Made by a program: the position numbers and the translations under genes. From Bacteroidales bacterium UBA7258 (GTDB taxonomy: Bacteria; Bacteroidota; Bacteroidia; Bacteroidales; UBA932): a stretch of 64,000 nucleotides of DNA. The notes under the pieces were generated by a model. That model saw only the letters and a program-made list of their open reading frames with translations, did no database searches and was not told the DNA's origin. The stretch spans positions 84,095-148,094 of the forward strand of contig DKSK01000011.1 in the NCBI GenBank assembly GCA_002472565.1, written 5' to 3'. Shown here piece by piece: positions 43,434 through 53,100 of this stretch (positions are counted from its first letter, which is position 1; every line of letters starts with the position of its first letter).

Positions 43434-44225
43434 ATGAAACTTCGCTGCGAAAATCTAGTTAAGAAATATGGAGTCAGGACCGTCGTGAAAGGCGTGTCCA
43501 TGGAGGTTAACCAAGGCGAAATAGTCGGCTTTCTCGGCCCTAACGGAGCGGGAAAGACAACAAGCTTCTACATGATCACCGGACAGATAGTCCCGAATGC
43601 CGGGAGAGTGCTCCTCGATGACGAGGACATCACCAGCCTTCCTATGTACAAAAGATCCCAGAAAGGAGTCGGCTATCTCCCGCAGGAGGCCTGCGTTTTC
43701 AGGAAGATGAGCGTCGAGGACAACATCTTGAGCGTCATGGAGATGTCCTCCATGACCAAGGCTGAGCGCAAGGATAAACTTGAATCCCTCATTGACGAGT
43801 TCAATCTTTCGAAGGTGCGCAAGAGCCTCGGAATCCAGCTTTCCGGAGGGGAGAGGCGACGCTGCGAAATAGCGAGAGCCCTCGCCGTAGATCCGAAATT
43901 CATCCTTCTTGACGAGCCTTTCGCGGGGGTAGATCCTATCGCGGTCGAGGATATCCAGTATATCGTTGCAAAGCTCAAGTACAAGAATATCGGCGTCATC
44001 ATCACCGATCATAACGTGGGGGAGACCCTCGCCATCACTGACCGTGCCTACCTCCTCTATGAAGGTACTATCCTCCAGCAGGGAACACCGGAGCAGCTGG
44101 CCTCCGACGAGGATGTGCGCACGAAATATCTCGGTTCCGGCTTCGTCCTGAGGCGCTCTGTTTCGGTCGAGAAAGCAAGAAAAGAGCACGAGGAACAGCT
44201 TGCCGCCACGGCAAAGGATGAATAG
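43434..44225 (+). CDS. lptB: LPS export ABC transporter ATPase
   Basis: A 263-residue cytosolic ABC ATPase powering extraction of lipopolysaccharide from the inner membrane with LptF/G (not in the window). Start taken at ATG 43434, 7 bases after dnaX; the longer frame overlaps dnaX. Walker A GPNGAGKTTSFYMITG (about 37-52), Q-loop LPQEACVFRKMSV, signature LSGGERRRCEIARAL (about 139-153), Walker B FILLDEPFAGVDP (about 158-170), and the H-loop ITDHNV are complete. A short charged C-terminal extension follows YLGSGF. Confidence 0.95.
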   Translation: MKLRCENLVKKYGVRTVVKGVSMEVNQGEIVGFLGPNGAGKTTSFYMITGQIVPNAGRVLLDDEDITSLPMYKRSQKGVGYLPQEACVFRKMSVEDNILSVMEMSSMTKAERKDKLESLIDEFNLSKVRKSLGIQLSGGERRRCEIARALAVDPKFILLDEPFAGVDPIAVEDIQYIVAKLKYKNIGVIITDHNVGETLAITDRAYLLYEGTILQQGTPEQLASDEDVRTKYLGSGFVLRRSVSVEKARKEHEEQLAATAKDE

Positions 44226-44229
44226 GAGC

Positions 44230-44859
44230 ATGGAAACTCCTCAAGAGGCCTATATCAAGGCACATACCGCTCCGCAGGGCCCGGCCCTTGATTGGGTCGA
44301 AAGGATGACTAACATCCACACGAACTACCCCAGAATGCTCTCCGGCCCAGTCCAGGGACGTCTGCTCACCATTTTGGTGGAAGCGATTTCCGCCCGCAGG
44401 GTCTTGGAGATAGGCACATTCACAGGTTATTCTACGATTTTCATGGCCCAGGGCCTTCCTGAAGACGGCCATGTGGACAGCCTCGAAATCAACGATGAAC
44501 TCGAAGACCTCATCCGCGCCGGATGGGAAAGGGCCGGAGTATCAGACAAGATAAACCTTCATATAGGTGACGCGCTCCAGACCCTCAGCACCCTTTCAGG
44601 TCCCTATGACTTCGTCTATATGGATGCGAATAAGCGTGAGTATTCCTCCTACTATGAGCTCGTCCTGCCCCTTGTCCGCACAGGCGGCCTCATTTTGGCC
44701 GATGACGTACTTTGGGACGGCAAGCCTTATGAGACGGCAAAAACCGACAGACAGACCCTGGGGATCGAGCGTTTCAATGACATTGTGGCGGCCGATCCTC
44801 GCGTCGAGGCCGTCATGCTGCCCCTCCGCCACGGCCTTTCGCTGATCCGCAAGCGCTGA
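44230..44859 (+). CDS. class I SAM-dependent O-methyltransferase
   Basis: A 209-residue methyltransferase of the catechol/caffeoyl-CoA O-methyltransferase-like family. Motif I VLEIGTFTGYSTIFMAQGLP (about 57-76) and HVDSLEINDEL (acidic residue binding SAM), then FVYMDANKREYSSYYELVLP (about 124-143) with metal-binding Asp and GGLILADDVLWDGK. Start could be ATG 44218, overlapping lptB, or 44230; homologue-like N-terminus (METPQEAYIKAH) favours 44230. Substrate unknown. It is convergent with the NtrC-like regulator. Confidence 0.88.
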   Translation: METPQEAYIKAHTAPQGPALDWVERMTNIHTNYPRMLSGPVQGRLLTILVEAISARRVLEIGTFTGYSTIFMAQGLPEDGHVDSLEINDELEDLIRAGWERAGVSDKINLHIGDALQTLSTLSGPYDFVYMDANKREYSSYYELVLPLVRTGGLILADDVLWDGKPYETAKTDRQTLGIERFNDIVAADPRVEAVMLPLRHGLSLIRKR

Positions 44860-44907
44860 ACCTTTGGACACGCTCCAGGACGCCCGCCGCTCAGAGGCCG
44901 AGGCTCT

Positions 44908-46086
44908 TCAGACGATGTTCACGTAGTCCTTTACGTCCTGGACGGAAACAGGGCTGCCGCCGAGAATCATCAGGCGTTCCACCACGTTCCTGAGCTCTCG
45001 GATATTGCCCGGCCAATGTTTCTCCTTGAGCAAGTCTACGGCTTCCGGAGAAAAGTCCTTCTTCGGCATGCCGGATTCTCCCGATATCTGTTCTTCAAAA
45101 TACTCTATCAGCAGCGGGATGTCCTCTCTCCTATCGTCCAAGGTCGGGACCTGGATGACGATTACCGCGAGCCTGTGGTAGAGGTCTTCTCGGAAATTCC
45201 CCTTTTTGATTTCCTCTGGCAGATTCTTGTTGGTGGCCGCGATGACCCTGACATTGACTTCGATATCCTTATCACTGCCCACGCGGGAAAGCTTATGCTC
45301 CTGAAGGACACGCAGGACCTTTGCCTGGGCCGCCAGCGACATATCTCCTATTTCATCAAGGAACAGGGTGCCCCCGTCGGCTTGCTCGAACTTCCCCTTC
45401 TGCTGCTTTACGGCCCCAGTGAAAGAGCCTTTCTCATGGCCGAAGAGTTCACTCTCAATCAATTCCGAAGGAATGGCGGCACAGTTGACCTCGATGTAAG
45501 GCATGGCGCTGCGCGGACTCTGCTGGTGAAGACTTCTCGCCACCAATTCCTTGCCGGTGCCGTTCGCTCCCTGTATCAGAACTCTTGCGTCCGTAGGGGC
45601 TACCTTGTCTATGATTTCCCTGACATGCTCCATGGCCGGAGATTTTCCGACCATCTCATGGCCGTAGACCCTTTTCTTCAGCTGGGAGTTGTCATTCTTG
45701 AGCTGGGTGTTGTCCTTGACGAGAGTAGCTTTGTCGGTCGCATTCTTTACCGTGATCAGGATGCGGTTGAGGTCCAGAGGCTTCTGAATGAAGTCGAAGG
45801 CCCCCTTCTTGATGCATTCAACTGCCGTGTCAATGTCTCCATGACCCGAAATCATGACGATGGCCGAGTCCACCCCGTCCGAGACGAGCTTGTCCAAGAC
45901 TTCCACTCCTTCCATCCCGGGCATTTTTATGTCGCAGAAGATGACATCATAGTGCGTCTTTTCCGCCATGTCGACCGCGCTCTGGCCGTCTTCCGCCACC
46001 TCAGCTTCATATCCTTCATCCATCAGTATCTCTTTCAGCGAATTTCTGATGGCTCTTTCATCGTCAACAACCAGTATCTTTTTCAT
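44908..46086 (-). CDS. NtrC-like sigma-54 activator without a DNA-binding domain
   Basis: A 392-residue response regulator, started at ATG 46086 (MKKILVVDDERAIRNSLKEI). Receiver domain about 1-120 with phospho-acceptor Asp in IFCDIKMPGMEG and conserved Lys in IQKPLDL. AAA+ domain about 145-385: Walker A GANGTGKE, the sigma-54 contact loop GSFTGA, Walker B GTLFLDEIGD, and HWPGNIRELRNVVERL. The protein ends within about 20 residues of that motif, so the usual Fis-type helix-turn-helix is missing; only 48 bases separate it from the next gene, and no frameshifted tail is visible. It may act from solution, or rely on a partner. The likely kinase partner class (NtrY-like) is encoded at 50117. Confidence 0.88.
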   Translation of the reverse strand: MKKILVVDDERAIRNSLKEILMDEGYEAEVAEDGQSAVDMAEKTHYDVIFCDIKMPGMEGVEVLDKLVSDGVDSAIVMISGHGDIDTAVECIKKGAFDFIQKPLDLNRILITVKNATDKATLVKDNTQLKNDNSQLKKRVYGHEMVGKSPAMEHVREIIDKVAPTDARVLIQGANGTGKELVARSLHQQSPRSAMPYIEVNCAAIPSELIESELFGHEKGSFTGAVKQQKGKFEQADGGTLFLDEIGDMSLAAQAKVLRVLQEHKLSRVGSDKDIEVNVRVIAATNKNLPEEIKKGNFREDLYHRLAVIVIQVPTLDDRREDIPLLIEYFEEQISGESGMPKKDFSPEAVDLLKEKHWPGNIRELRNVVERLMILGGSPVSVQDVKDYVNIV

Positions 46087-46157
46087 GTCAATTCCTTCTT
46101 TTTCTGCTAAGTTACTCAATAAACGTGCAAAACTTCCCCGGATTATCCAAAAATCGC

Positions 46158-46165
46158 TACTTTTG
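46158..46165 (+). promoter_or_regulatory. -7 box of cmk-ispH
   Basis: TACTTTTG, 11 bases before the cmk ATG; no -33 element is obvious. Confidence 0.45.
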
Positions 46166-46176
46166 TAAGACAAGCA

Positions 46177-46881
46177 ATGAGCATATCAATGAAAGTCCCA
46201 AACATAATCATAGCCGTAGACGGTTACTCTTCGACAGGCAAAAGCAGTTTCGCCAAGCTGATAGCCAAGGATTTCGGCTTTCTTTATCTGGATTCTGGCG
46301 CCATGTACAGGGCGGTCACGCTCTATGCCATGGAGAACGGGCTCATAGACCCGGATGGGAAGGTCGACGCTGCGGGGCTTTCGGCCGCCTTGGACGCTCT
46401 TGATGTCCATTTCGAAGCCACGCCGGAGGGAAGCAGAACTTTTATCGGCGGAAGAGACGTCGAGAATGAGATAAGGACGCTCGAGGTCAGTTCCCATGTC
46501 AGTCCGGTTTCCGCTGTCCCTCAGGTCAGAGACTACGTTGACACGAGGCTCCGCCTCTTCGGCAAGAGCGGGCGCATTGTGATGGACGGCAGAGACATCG
46601 GGACCACGGTTTTCCCGGATGCGCAGCTCAAGATTTTCATGACGGCGGATGTTGATGTTCGTGCCCGCCGGCGTTATGACGAGATGAGGGCCAAGGGCCA
46701 GGATCCTGACTTTGAGTCCGTCAAGAAGAATCTGCTGGAAAGGGATTATATCGATTCCCACCGTGAGACTTCTCCGCTCAAGATGTCGCCTGATGCGATT
46801 GTGCTTGACAATTCGGAGATGACTTTCGATGACCAGATGAAATGGATACGGAAGGTCGTCCAAGAGCGTTTCGGATGCTGA
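46177..46881 (+). CDS. cmk: cytidylate kinase
   Basis: A 234-residue nucleoside monophosphate kinase making CDP and dCDP. P-loop VDGYSSTGKSSFAKLIA (about 14-30), DSGAMYRAVTLYA (about 39-51), and GRIVMDGRDIGTTVFPDAQLK (split; about 128-148) with the substrate-binding Arg/Asp are diagnostic; the lid Arg pair appears in VDVRARRRYDEM. ATG at 46177 or 46189. It is followed 7 bases later by ispH, a common Bacteroidales arrangement. Confidence 0.95.
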   Translation: MSISMKVPNIIIAVDGYSSTGKSSFAKLIAKDFGFLYLDSGAMYRAVTLYAMENGLIDPDGKVDAAGLSAALDALDVHFEATPEGSRTFIGGRDVENEIRTLEVSSHVSPVSAVPQVRDYVDTRLRLFGKSGRIVMDGRDIGTTVFPDAQLKIFMTADVDVRARRRYDEMRAKGQDPDFESVKKNLLERDYIDSHRETSPLKMSPDAIVLDNSEMTFDDQMKWIRKVVQERFGC

Positions 46882-46888
46882 AAATGTC

Positions 46889-47866
46889 ATGAAAGTTTCC
46901 AATGTTGACATAGATTCCCATTCCGGCTTCTGCGGGGGTGTCATCCGTGCCATTGGTAAGGCCGAAGCTTATCTGGACGCTAATCCGGGCAAGTCGCTCT
47001 GGTCTTTAGGACAGATTGTCCATAACGAGGCTGAACTTTCACGTCTCGGAGCCAAGGGCCTCAAACCGATAGGCAAAGACGATATGGCTAAGGTGCCTGC
47101 CGGGGGAAAACTCATGATAAGGGCTCATGGCGAGCCTCCCCAGACCTATGCCCGTATCCGTGAACTGGGGATTGATGCGATTGACTGCACCTGCCCTGTG
47201 GTGCTGAGACTCCAGAAGAATATCCGAGAGGCCTGGGCCCGGGTCCGCCCGCTTGGGGGCCAGGTGGTGATTTTCGGGAAGGTTGGCCATGCCGAGGTGC
47301 TCGGCCTCGTTGGGCAGACTCATGGCGAGGCTGTAGTGGTGGAGTCTTTGGATATGCTCAAGGCGGCTCTGGCGGAGGGCCGCATCCGGCTCGGTGTTCC
47401 GCTCGAAATTTTCTCACAGACTACCAAGAGCCCTTCTGAATATGCCGAGATTTGCCGCTATCTCTCAGCCGCCATCTCCAGCGCGGATGCCGATTCTGAT
47501 TCCGATGCGGATGCCGATTCCGGTGCTGGTGCCAGGATGAATGCCGGTGCCAGGGCTGGTGCCGGAGGCTTGACGATACATGATACCATTTGCCGCCAGG
47601 TGGCCTCACGCCATGCCGACCTCTCGGAATTCGCCCGCTCCCATGACATCATTCTATTCGTCTCTGGTTCCGGCAGCTCTAACGGTAAAGTTCTCTGCGA
47701 ACTATGCCGCGCAGTAAACCCCCGTACCTGGCACATCACTGAACCCTCAGCCATCAATCCATCCTGGTTCCATCCCGGAGACAACGTAGGAATCTGCGGC
47801 GCGACCAGCACCCCTAAATGGCTCCTCGAAGAGGCGGCCGCCGCAGTCCGCGCCCTCCAGCTCTGA
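46889..47866 (+). CDS. ispH: 4-hydroxy-3-methylbut-2-enyl diphosphate reductase
   Basis: A 325-residue [4Fe-4S] enzyme making IPP and DMAPP in the last step of the MEP pathway. Cluster cysteines are in SGFCGGVIRAI (Cys15), DCTCPVV (about 107-113) and DTICRQVASR (about 232-241). HNEAELSRL, HGEPP and FGKVGHAEVLGLVGQTHGE (about 129-147) also match. Residues about 199-227 are an extra low-complexity Asp/Ala/Ser/Gly stretch just before the third cysteine, absent from ordinary IspH proteins, which explains the extra length. All catalytic parts flank it intact, so it is probably a tolerated loop insertion. Confidence 0.93.
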   Translation: MKVSNVDIDSHSGFCGGVIRAIGKAEAYLDANPGKSLWSLGQIVHNEAELSRLGAKGLKPIGKDDMAKVPAGGKLMIRAHGEPPQTYARIRELGIDAIDCTCPVVLRLQKNIREAWARVRPLGGQVVIFGKVGHAEVLGLVGQTHGEAVVVESLDMLKAALAEGRIRLGVPLEIFSQTTKSPSEYAEICRYLSAAISSADADSDSDADADSGAGARMNAGARAGAGGLTIHDTICRQVASRHADLSEFARSHDIILFVSGSGSSNGKVLCELCRAVNPRTWHITEPSAINPSWFHPGDNVGICGATSTPKWLLEEAAAAVRALQL

Positions 47867-47978
47867 TAACCTCTCCCGCTCTGCCGCCCACCCACGGCTC
47901 TCTCATGAGCCTATCCCGCTTTGCTCGAAAAAATATCGGAAAGTTTTTTCCTGCGGAAAGAATCGAAAAGGTGCTTGA

Positions 47979-48010
47979 TTTGCAGTTTTTATAGGGATTT
48001 TGTATTTTTG
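47979..48010 (+). promoter_or_regulatory. promoter of efp
   Basis: TTTG (47979-47982), a 20-base spacer and TATTTTTG (48003-48010), 36 bases before efp. A near-ideal Bacteroidota promoter. The remainder of 47867-48046 shows nothing else. Confidence 0.8.
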
Positions 48011-48046
48011 CACGAATATTTCGGTTGAAATCTAATTTCTTTATAT

Positions 48047-48613
48047 ATGGCAACTACAGCTGATTTCAAAAACGGCCTGTATCTTAATTACAACGGAAAG
48101 CCATGCATGATTGTATGGTTCCAGCACGTAAAGCCGGGCAAGGGCCCAGCCTTCGTCAAGACTAAACTCCGCAACCTCGAGAACGGCCGAATCCTCGAGA
48201 ATACCTTTACCGCCGGCGCGAAGATCGACACTATCAGCGTCGAGCGCCGCCCGTATCAGTTCCTCTATGCGGACGAGGACGGTTTTAACTTCATGCACGA
48301 AGAGACCTTCGAGCAGATCCATCTTCCTAAGGAGGCAGTAGAGAATGCTGACCTTATGAAGGAGGGCCAGCATGTCGAGATGATGTTCGTGACCGAACCG
48401 GAGGAAAGGTGCCTTACCTGCGAGCTCCCTACTTACGTAGAACTTGAGGTGACTTACACGGAGCCTGCCGTGAAGGGTAACACTGCTTCCACGAGCGCGC
48501 TTAAGGAGTGCACTCTTGAAACCGGAGCCAAGATCATGGTTCCTCTCTTCATCAACCAGGGAGACAAGATCACTGTGAACACTACTGACCGCAGCTACGG
48601 CCAGAGGGTTTAA
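48047..48613 (+). CDS. efp: elongation factor P
   Basis: A 188-residue translation factor that rescues ribosomes stalled at consecutive prolines. Three OB/KOW-like domains in order. The tip loop reads KPGKGPAFVKTKLRNL (about 28-43), with the Lys at the position that is modified in many bacteria. YPDEDGFNFM-like YADEDGFNFMHEETFEQ and the closing GDKITVNTTDRSYGQRV are canonical. Monocistronic, with its own promoter and terminator. Confidence 0.97.
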   Translation: MATTADFKNGLYLNYNGKPCMIVWFQHVKPGKGPAFVKTKLRNLENGRILENTFTAGAKIDTISVERRPYQFLYADEDGFNFMHEETFEQIHLPKEAVENADLMKEGQHVEMMFVTEPEERCLTCELPTYVELEVTYTEPAVKGNTASTSALKECTLETGAKIMVPLFINQGDKITVNTTDRSYGQRV

Positions 48614-48636
48614 GTCTCAATCAATATACAAAATCT

Positions 48637-48671
48637 GCAAGCCGGCTAAAAGCAATTTTTAGCCGGCTTGC
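48637..48671 (+). terminator. terminator of efp
   Basis: A perfect 15-bp inverted repeat (48637-48651 and 48657-48671) with a 5-base loop. Only a weak T-rich stretch follows. The rest of 48672-48854 shows no gene. Confidence 0.75.
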
Positions 48672-48854
48672 TTGTGTTCCCGACCCGACCCCGCTCTGTT
48701 TCTTCCCTGCTGCTCTCTGTCCCTCAAAATAATATGCGAGCCTTGCCGCCCCGGAAAGAAAAGTTTGCCGGCTTTGTCATGGCCTGATCGCTGGGGAAGG
48801 CAGACTCAAAGGGAGGAAAGCAATATTTAGGAGCTGCCTGAACGAATTTTCCGC

Positions 48855-49421
48855 TTATTCTGATTTCTGTATCCGAAGTTGCTGGATGCGGTAGTCGGAT
48901 TTCTTGTTGCTGACGAAGATGGTGACCTCGAAGACTTGCCCGCCTGCGTTCAACGTACCGAGGGCGTATTTCATGTTGGATTGGCCTGCGGTGTGAGTGA
49001 TGTCGAAAGAGCGCGGTGCGTATGTCGAGAAGAACGACTTCATTATCTGTTTAGCCTGATTCCTGCTTGAATCATTGGTCCTTGAAAGGACGGAAATCTC
49101 GAGATTGTCGGCGAACCAGGCCGAAAGGCTTTCGGCGTCACCGGCACTGATGTATTTCGCGATGGGACGGAAGACATCATAATTGATCTTTACCTGCTGT
49201 GGCGTGAGGTTTCTCACTTGTGGGGAAGTTCCGGTCTGGACGGCCTTTGCTGCGGTGTTGAGCTTCGGGGCCTTGCCGTCGACAGATGCGGTGCTGACCT
49301 TCTCAGTGGCGATGATTTTGCGGGTCGTATAATTGACGGGCCGCCATTGCTGGGCGGTCGCGGTGACGCTCGCCAAGGCTAAGAAAGACATCGTGAAAAG
49401 TATTGCTCCCAGTTGCTTCAT
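48855..49421 (-). CDS. exported DUF4783 protein
   Basis: A 188-residue protein with a signal peptide (MKQLGAILFTMSFLALASVTATAQ). Residues about 80-188 match the DUF4783 pattern: FRPIAKYISAGDAESLSAWF, ADNLEISVLS, IMKSFFSTYAPRSFDITHTAG and YRIQQLRIQKSE, a small cystatin/NTF2-like fold found in Bacteroidota exported proteins. Residues about 25-75 are a variable, Thr/Ala-rich spacer. Function unknown. It stands alone, divergent from rlmH. Confidence 0.8.
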   Translation of the reverse strand: MKQLGAILFTMSFLALASVTATAQQWRPVNYTTRKIIATEKVSTASVDGKAPKLNTAAKAVQTGTSPQVRNLTPQQVKINYDVFRPIAKYISAGDAESLSAWFADNLEISVLSRTNDSSRNQAKQIMKSFFSTYAPRSFDITHTAGQSNMKYALGTLNAGGQVFEVTIFVSNKKSDYRIQQLRIQKSE

Positions 49422-49467
49422 TACTGTGAAGAGTCAGCGGCATTGCCACTGTACACGGGTCAATTCT

Positions 49468-49499
49468 TTTGCAAATAACGAGCCACATTCCTATATTTG
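49468..49499 (+). promoter_or_regulatory. promoter of rlmH
   Basis: TTTG (49468-49471), a 20-base spacer and TATATTTG (49492-49499). It gives a leader of about 90 bases before rlmH. Confidence 0.75.
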
Positions 49500-49595
49500 C
49501 GTGTCGCCTGAAGTGAGTCGCCGGGGAGCTGAAGCGGAAAGAAGATGCGCCCGGATGCTGAGGCGGCGCAGGGGTGTAAGAAATGACAAGGTGAG

Positions 49596-50069
49596 ATGAA
49601 GGTAAGCCTGCTCACAATGGGGAAGACTGATGTCGGATGGGTCAGGGAAGGCTTGGAACTTTATGTTTCCAGGCTCTCTCATTATCTCCAGTTCTCTCTG
49701 AAGGAAATTCCGGAATTGAAGAAGGCCGCTTCGCTGACCAAGGAGCAGATTAAGGAAAAGGAGGGTGAACTTTTACTTGGGGAGATTCAGCCTAGGGACG
49801 AGGTGATTCTTCTGGATGAGCATGGAAAGGAGCTAAGGTCGGTAGAGTTCGCTTCGTGGATTCAAGACAGGCTTTCGCGCGGAGGGCGAGATTTGGTTTT
49901 CGTAATAGGGGGTGCCTATGGCTTCTCTTCCAAGGTTTATGAAAGGGCGGACGGCAAAGTTTCTCTCTCGAAGATGACTTTTTCCCATCAGATGGTCAGG
50001 ACTATTTTTGCCGAACAGCTCTATCGGGCCTTCACTATCATAAAAGGAGAGCCGTATCATCATGAGTAG
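49596..50069 (+). CDS. rlmH: 23S rRNA (pseudouridine1915-N3)-methyltransferase
   Basis: A 157-residue SPOUT methyltransferase that modifies helix 69 of 23S rRNA. Seen: LELYVSRLSHYLQFSLKEIP (about 20-39), VILLDEHGKELRSVEFASWI (about 70-89), VFVIGGAYGFSSKVYERAD (about 102-120) with the SAM-binding GGAYG, and the C-terminal SHQMVRTIFAEQLYRAFTI...PYHHE. The YHHE end is typical of the family. Immediately after the stop an imperfect copy of the gene's last bases is repeated (50054-50088). Confidence 0.97.
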   Translation: MKVSLLTMGKTDVGWVREGLELYVSRLSHYLQFSLKEIPELKKAASLTKEQIKEKEGELLLGEIQPRDEVILLDEHGKELRSVEFASWIQDRLSRGGRDLVFVIGGAYGFSSKVYERADGKVSLSKMTFSHQMVRTIFAEQLYRAFTIIKGEPYHHE

Positions 50070-50116
50070 GAAGCCGTATCATTATGAGTGGAATCATTAA
50101 AGGGGAGCTTTGTTAA

Positions 50117-53100
50117 ATGGGCGGATTCTTTAGATATATGAAGAAGAACCTCTGGCTGCCTCTTCTTGTGGCGGCTACCCTTCTCATCCTCTTTCCTGTC
50201 TTCGAAAGGCGGCCGGCAGACCTTGCCGAGGTGGTGGCCCGCAGAGCCGAGAAGACAGTCGAAAAGCGCATGAACATTCTCGAGAAGGCTATGAACGAGG
50301 CGCTCGCCCAGAGGCAGAATGACATGCTGGATCTCGACAAGCTGCCCAGCGACATGGTGGTCTACAGGTACATCGGAGATACTCTCCAGTCATGGTGCCA
50401 TCAGTTCTCTACCTATAATGACGACATTTCCCGGCGTTTTTATATCCAGCGGCTTGGCTCCGGAAGATCCGATGCCGACGTCTCCCCTCTATGCGACGCC
50501 GATTCGTCCGTCAAATATGTCAACATGGGGCCGAAATGGTACCTTGTTACGGCGCTCGAGCTCGGAACGGTGAAAGTGATAGGAGGCCTTGAGATAATCA
50601 ATTCATCGGAAGCCTCATCCATGAACGGGGTAAATCCCAAGCTCCGCATTTCCCAGAGATTCAGAGTTTATCCGATAGAATATACCGGAGGGGCGATGAT
50701 TTCATATCACGGGAAGCCTCTTGTAAAGGTCATTCAGGAAAACGCCATGGTCAGCCCGCTTTTCCCCGGCGCTTTCGCCCTCTGGGCCATCTTGTGTCTC
50801 CTGACGATAGGTATTCTCGCCTTCGTCTACACCCACAGGACTAACCGTAGGACCATCCTTGCAGAGGTCGTGATAAGCCTCATCTGTCTTCTTGTCTACA
50901 TAGCGGGCTACGGCAGCCAGACTACCTCGGACATTTTCTCTCCGACGATTTTCGCCTACGGGACGATCTTCTTCTCTTTGGGGGCCCTGCTCATAATCAA
51001 TCTCTGGATCCTGCTCATGGTGGTCTGCCTTTACATCGGCAACCGCCCGGTAATCCGCTGGGCATGGAGATCAAAACTCAGGATGGGCGCTTACGGCGCC
51101 ATTCTCGCGGCCGTTTTCCTCTCCGTCCTTGTATACATAATCCTGAGTTTCAGATGCGTGATACTCAATTCAAACATCACGCTCGAACTCTATGAAGTTT
51201 CTTCTGCCAGCCGCTATACGGTCTACGTCTACATTTCCTACCTCTCGCTCGCCGTCGCGCTGCTGATGATCCTGAAACTGCTGACCTCGCCCCTGCGCTA
51301 TTTCACAGGAAAGAAGGTCAATGTCTTCTCACGTTCATGGCGCTTTTATTTCTCGACCATCACGGCGGCCTGCCTTGTGGCGGAGTCCAGCTATCTCGGC
51401 TTTGTGAGAGAGTCGGACAGGGTGGAAATCTGGGCGAACAGGCTTTCCGTGGACAGAGATCTCGGTTTCGAACTGGATCTCCGCAACCTGGAGTCAGCCA
51501 TAGCCGTGGACCCGCTCATACCGAAGCTGATAGATGACGGTACGGACTACCGCATCATCATGAACCGTCTGAATGAGAATTATCTCTCCTCGCTATCGCA
51601 GGACTATGACATCTCCCTCTACATGTACAGCGACGGGGAGGCTGACCGCGACGTCTTGGCTCTTTTCAACGAGAGGCTCCGCGGCGGCACTCCGATCGGC
51701 GACGGATCCCGCTTCATGTATTCCAGAACGGCGAGCGGGCGTGCCCAATACACGGGAATCTTCCTGTATTACAGCGGCGTCAAGGGAGTCACTCGTCTCC
51801 TCCTCGGAATCGAGCCCAAGGCCGATAAGGAAGGGGGCTGGTATGCAACCTATGTGAACTCTACGAATCCCGGGAGCGTCTTCGTCCCTCTGAATTACTC
51901 TTATTGCAAGTATTATGAGGGGAAGATGTCCTCAGTAAGAGGCGACTATTCCTATCCGACAGTCTTTTCCGGAAAGCTTAAGGATATCTGCGACAGCGTG
52001 GACATACGCCATGCCCTGGTTGACGGCTACATGCATTTCGTAGACCGCTTCCCGGGAGATGAGGTGGTGGTGATTTCTCGGCCTAAGAATAGCGTCAGCA
52101 TGTACATGGTGGCCGGTTTCACCCTTCTTCTGGTCGTCTATTTCGTGATTACCATGCTCGGAATCCCGTACAGGGACAAGAAAGCTTTCGGGAAGAACTA
52201 CTACAAGGCCAGGATAAATATGGTGCTTCAGGTTTCCCTGGGAGCGACCCTGGTCACCCTGACGCTCATCAGCATCTTCTTCGTCTACAACAGAAATGAA
52301 AGGAACGTCAGTACGCTGATGACGAGCAAGATCAACACCATCCAGTCGCTTGTCCAGAATGACGCGCGTTATTTCACCTCTTCCATGGATTTCGCCACCC
52401 AGGCGGAGACGGGGAAGCTCGATGAAATCGGCAATTACACCAAGTCGGAGATCACTCTCTTCAGGACGAACGGCAGGGTGCTCACTTCGACGGCTCCGGA
52501 CCTCTACGAGAGGCTGCTGCTGGGATCGAGGATCGATGAAGGCGCCTACAGGAACATTCGTTACAGGAACAAGAGGTACTATATCCATAAGGAAAGATAT
52601 TCCGGCTTCAGGTACTATGCCATGTACGCTCCTATCTTCAATGCTGAAGGAACTATGTTGGCCATAGTCAGGTCGCCATATTCGGAATGGGGCCTTGATT
52701 TCAAGTCCGAAGCCATCGTCCATTCCATGTTCATCATCACGGTTTTTCTACTTCTCCTGATTCTTGCGAGATTCTTCTCCGCAAGAGTGGTTGACAAGAT
52801 GTTCGGCCCGCTCATCGACATGGGGGCGAAGATGAAGGAGGCAAGGACGAACGGTCTGGAGTACATCATATATGAGAGGGACGACGAGATTTCATCCCTT
52901 GTACGGGCATATAATCTCATGGTTCATGATCTTTCTGTCAGCAGCCGCGAAGCCGCCCAAGTCGAGAGGGACAAGGCGTGGAGCCAGATGGCCAGACAGG
53001 TAGCTCATGAAATCAAGAACCCGCTGACTCCGATGAAGCTTCAGATCCAGCGCATCGTCCGCCTGCGCCAGAAGCAGGTGCCTGGCTGGGAGGAGAGACT

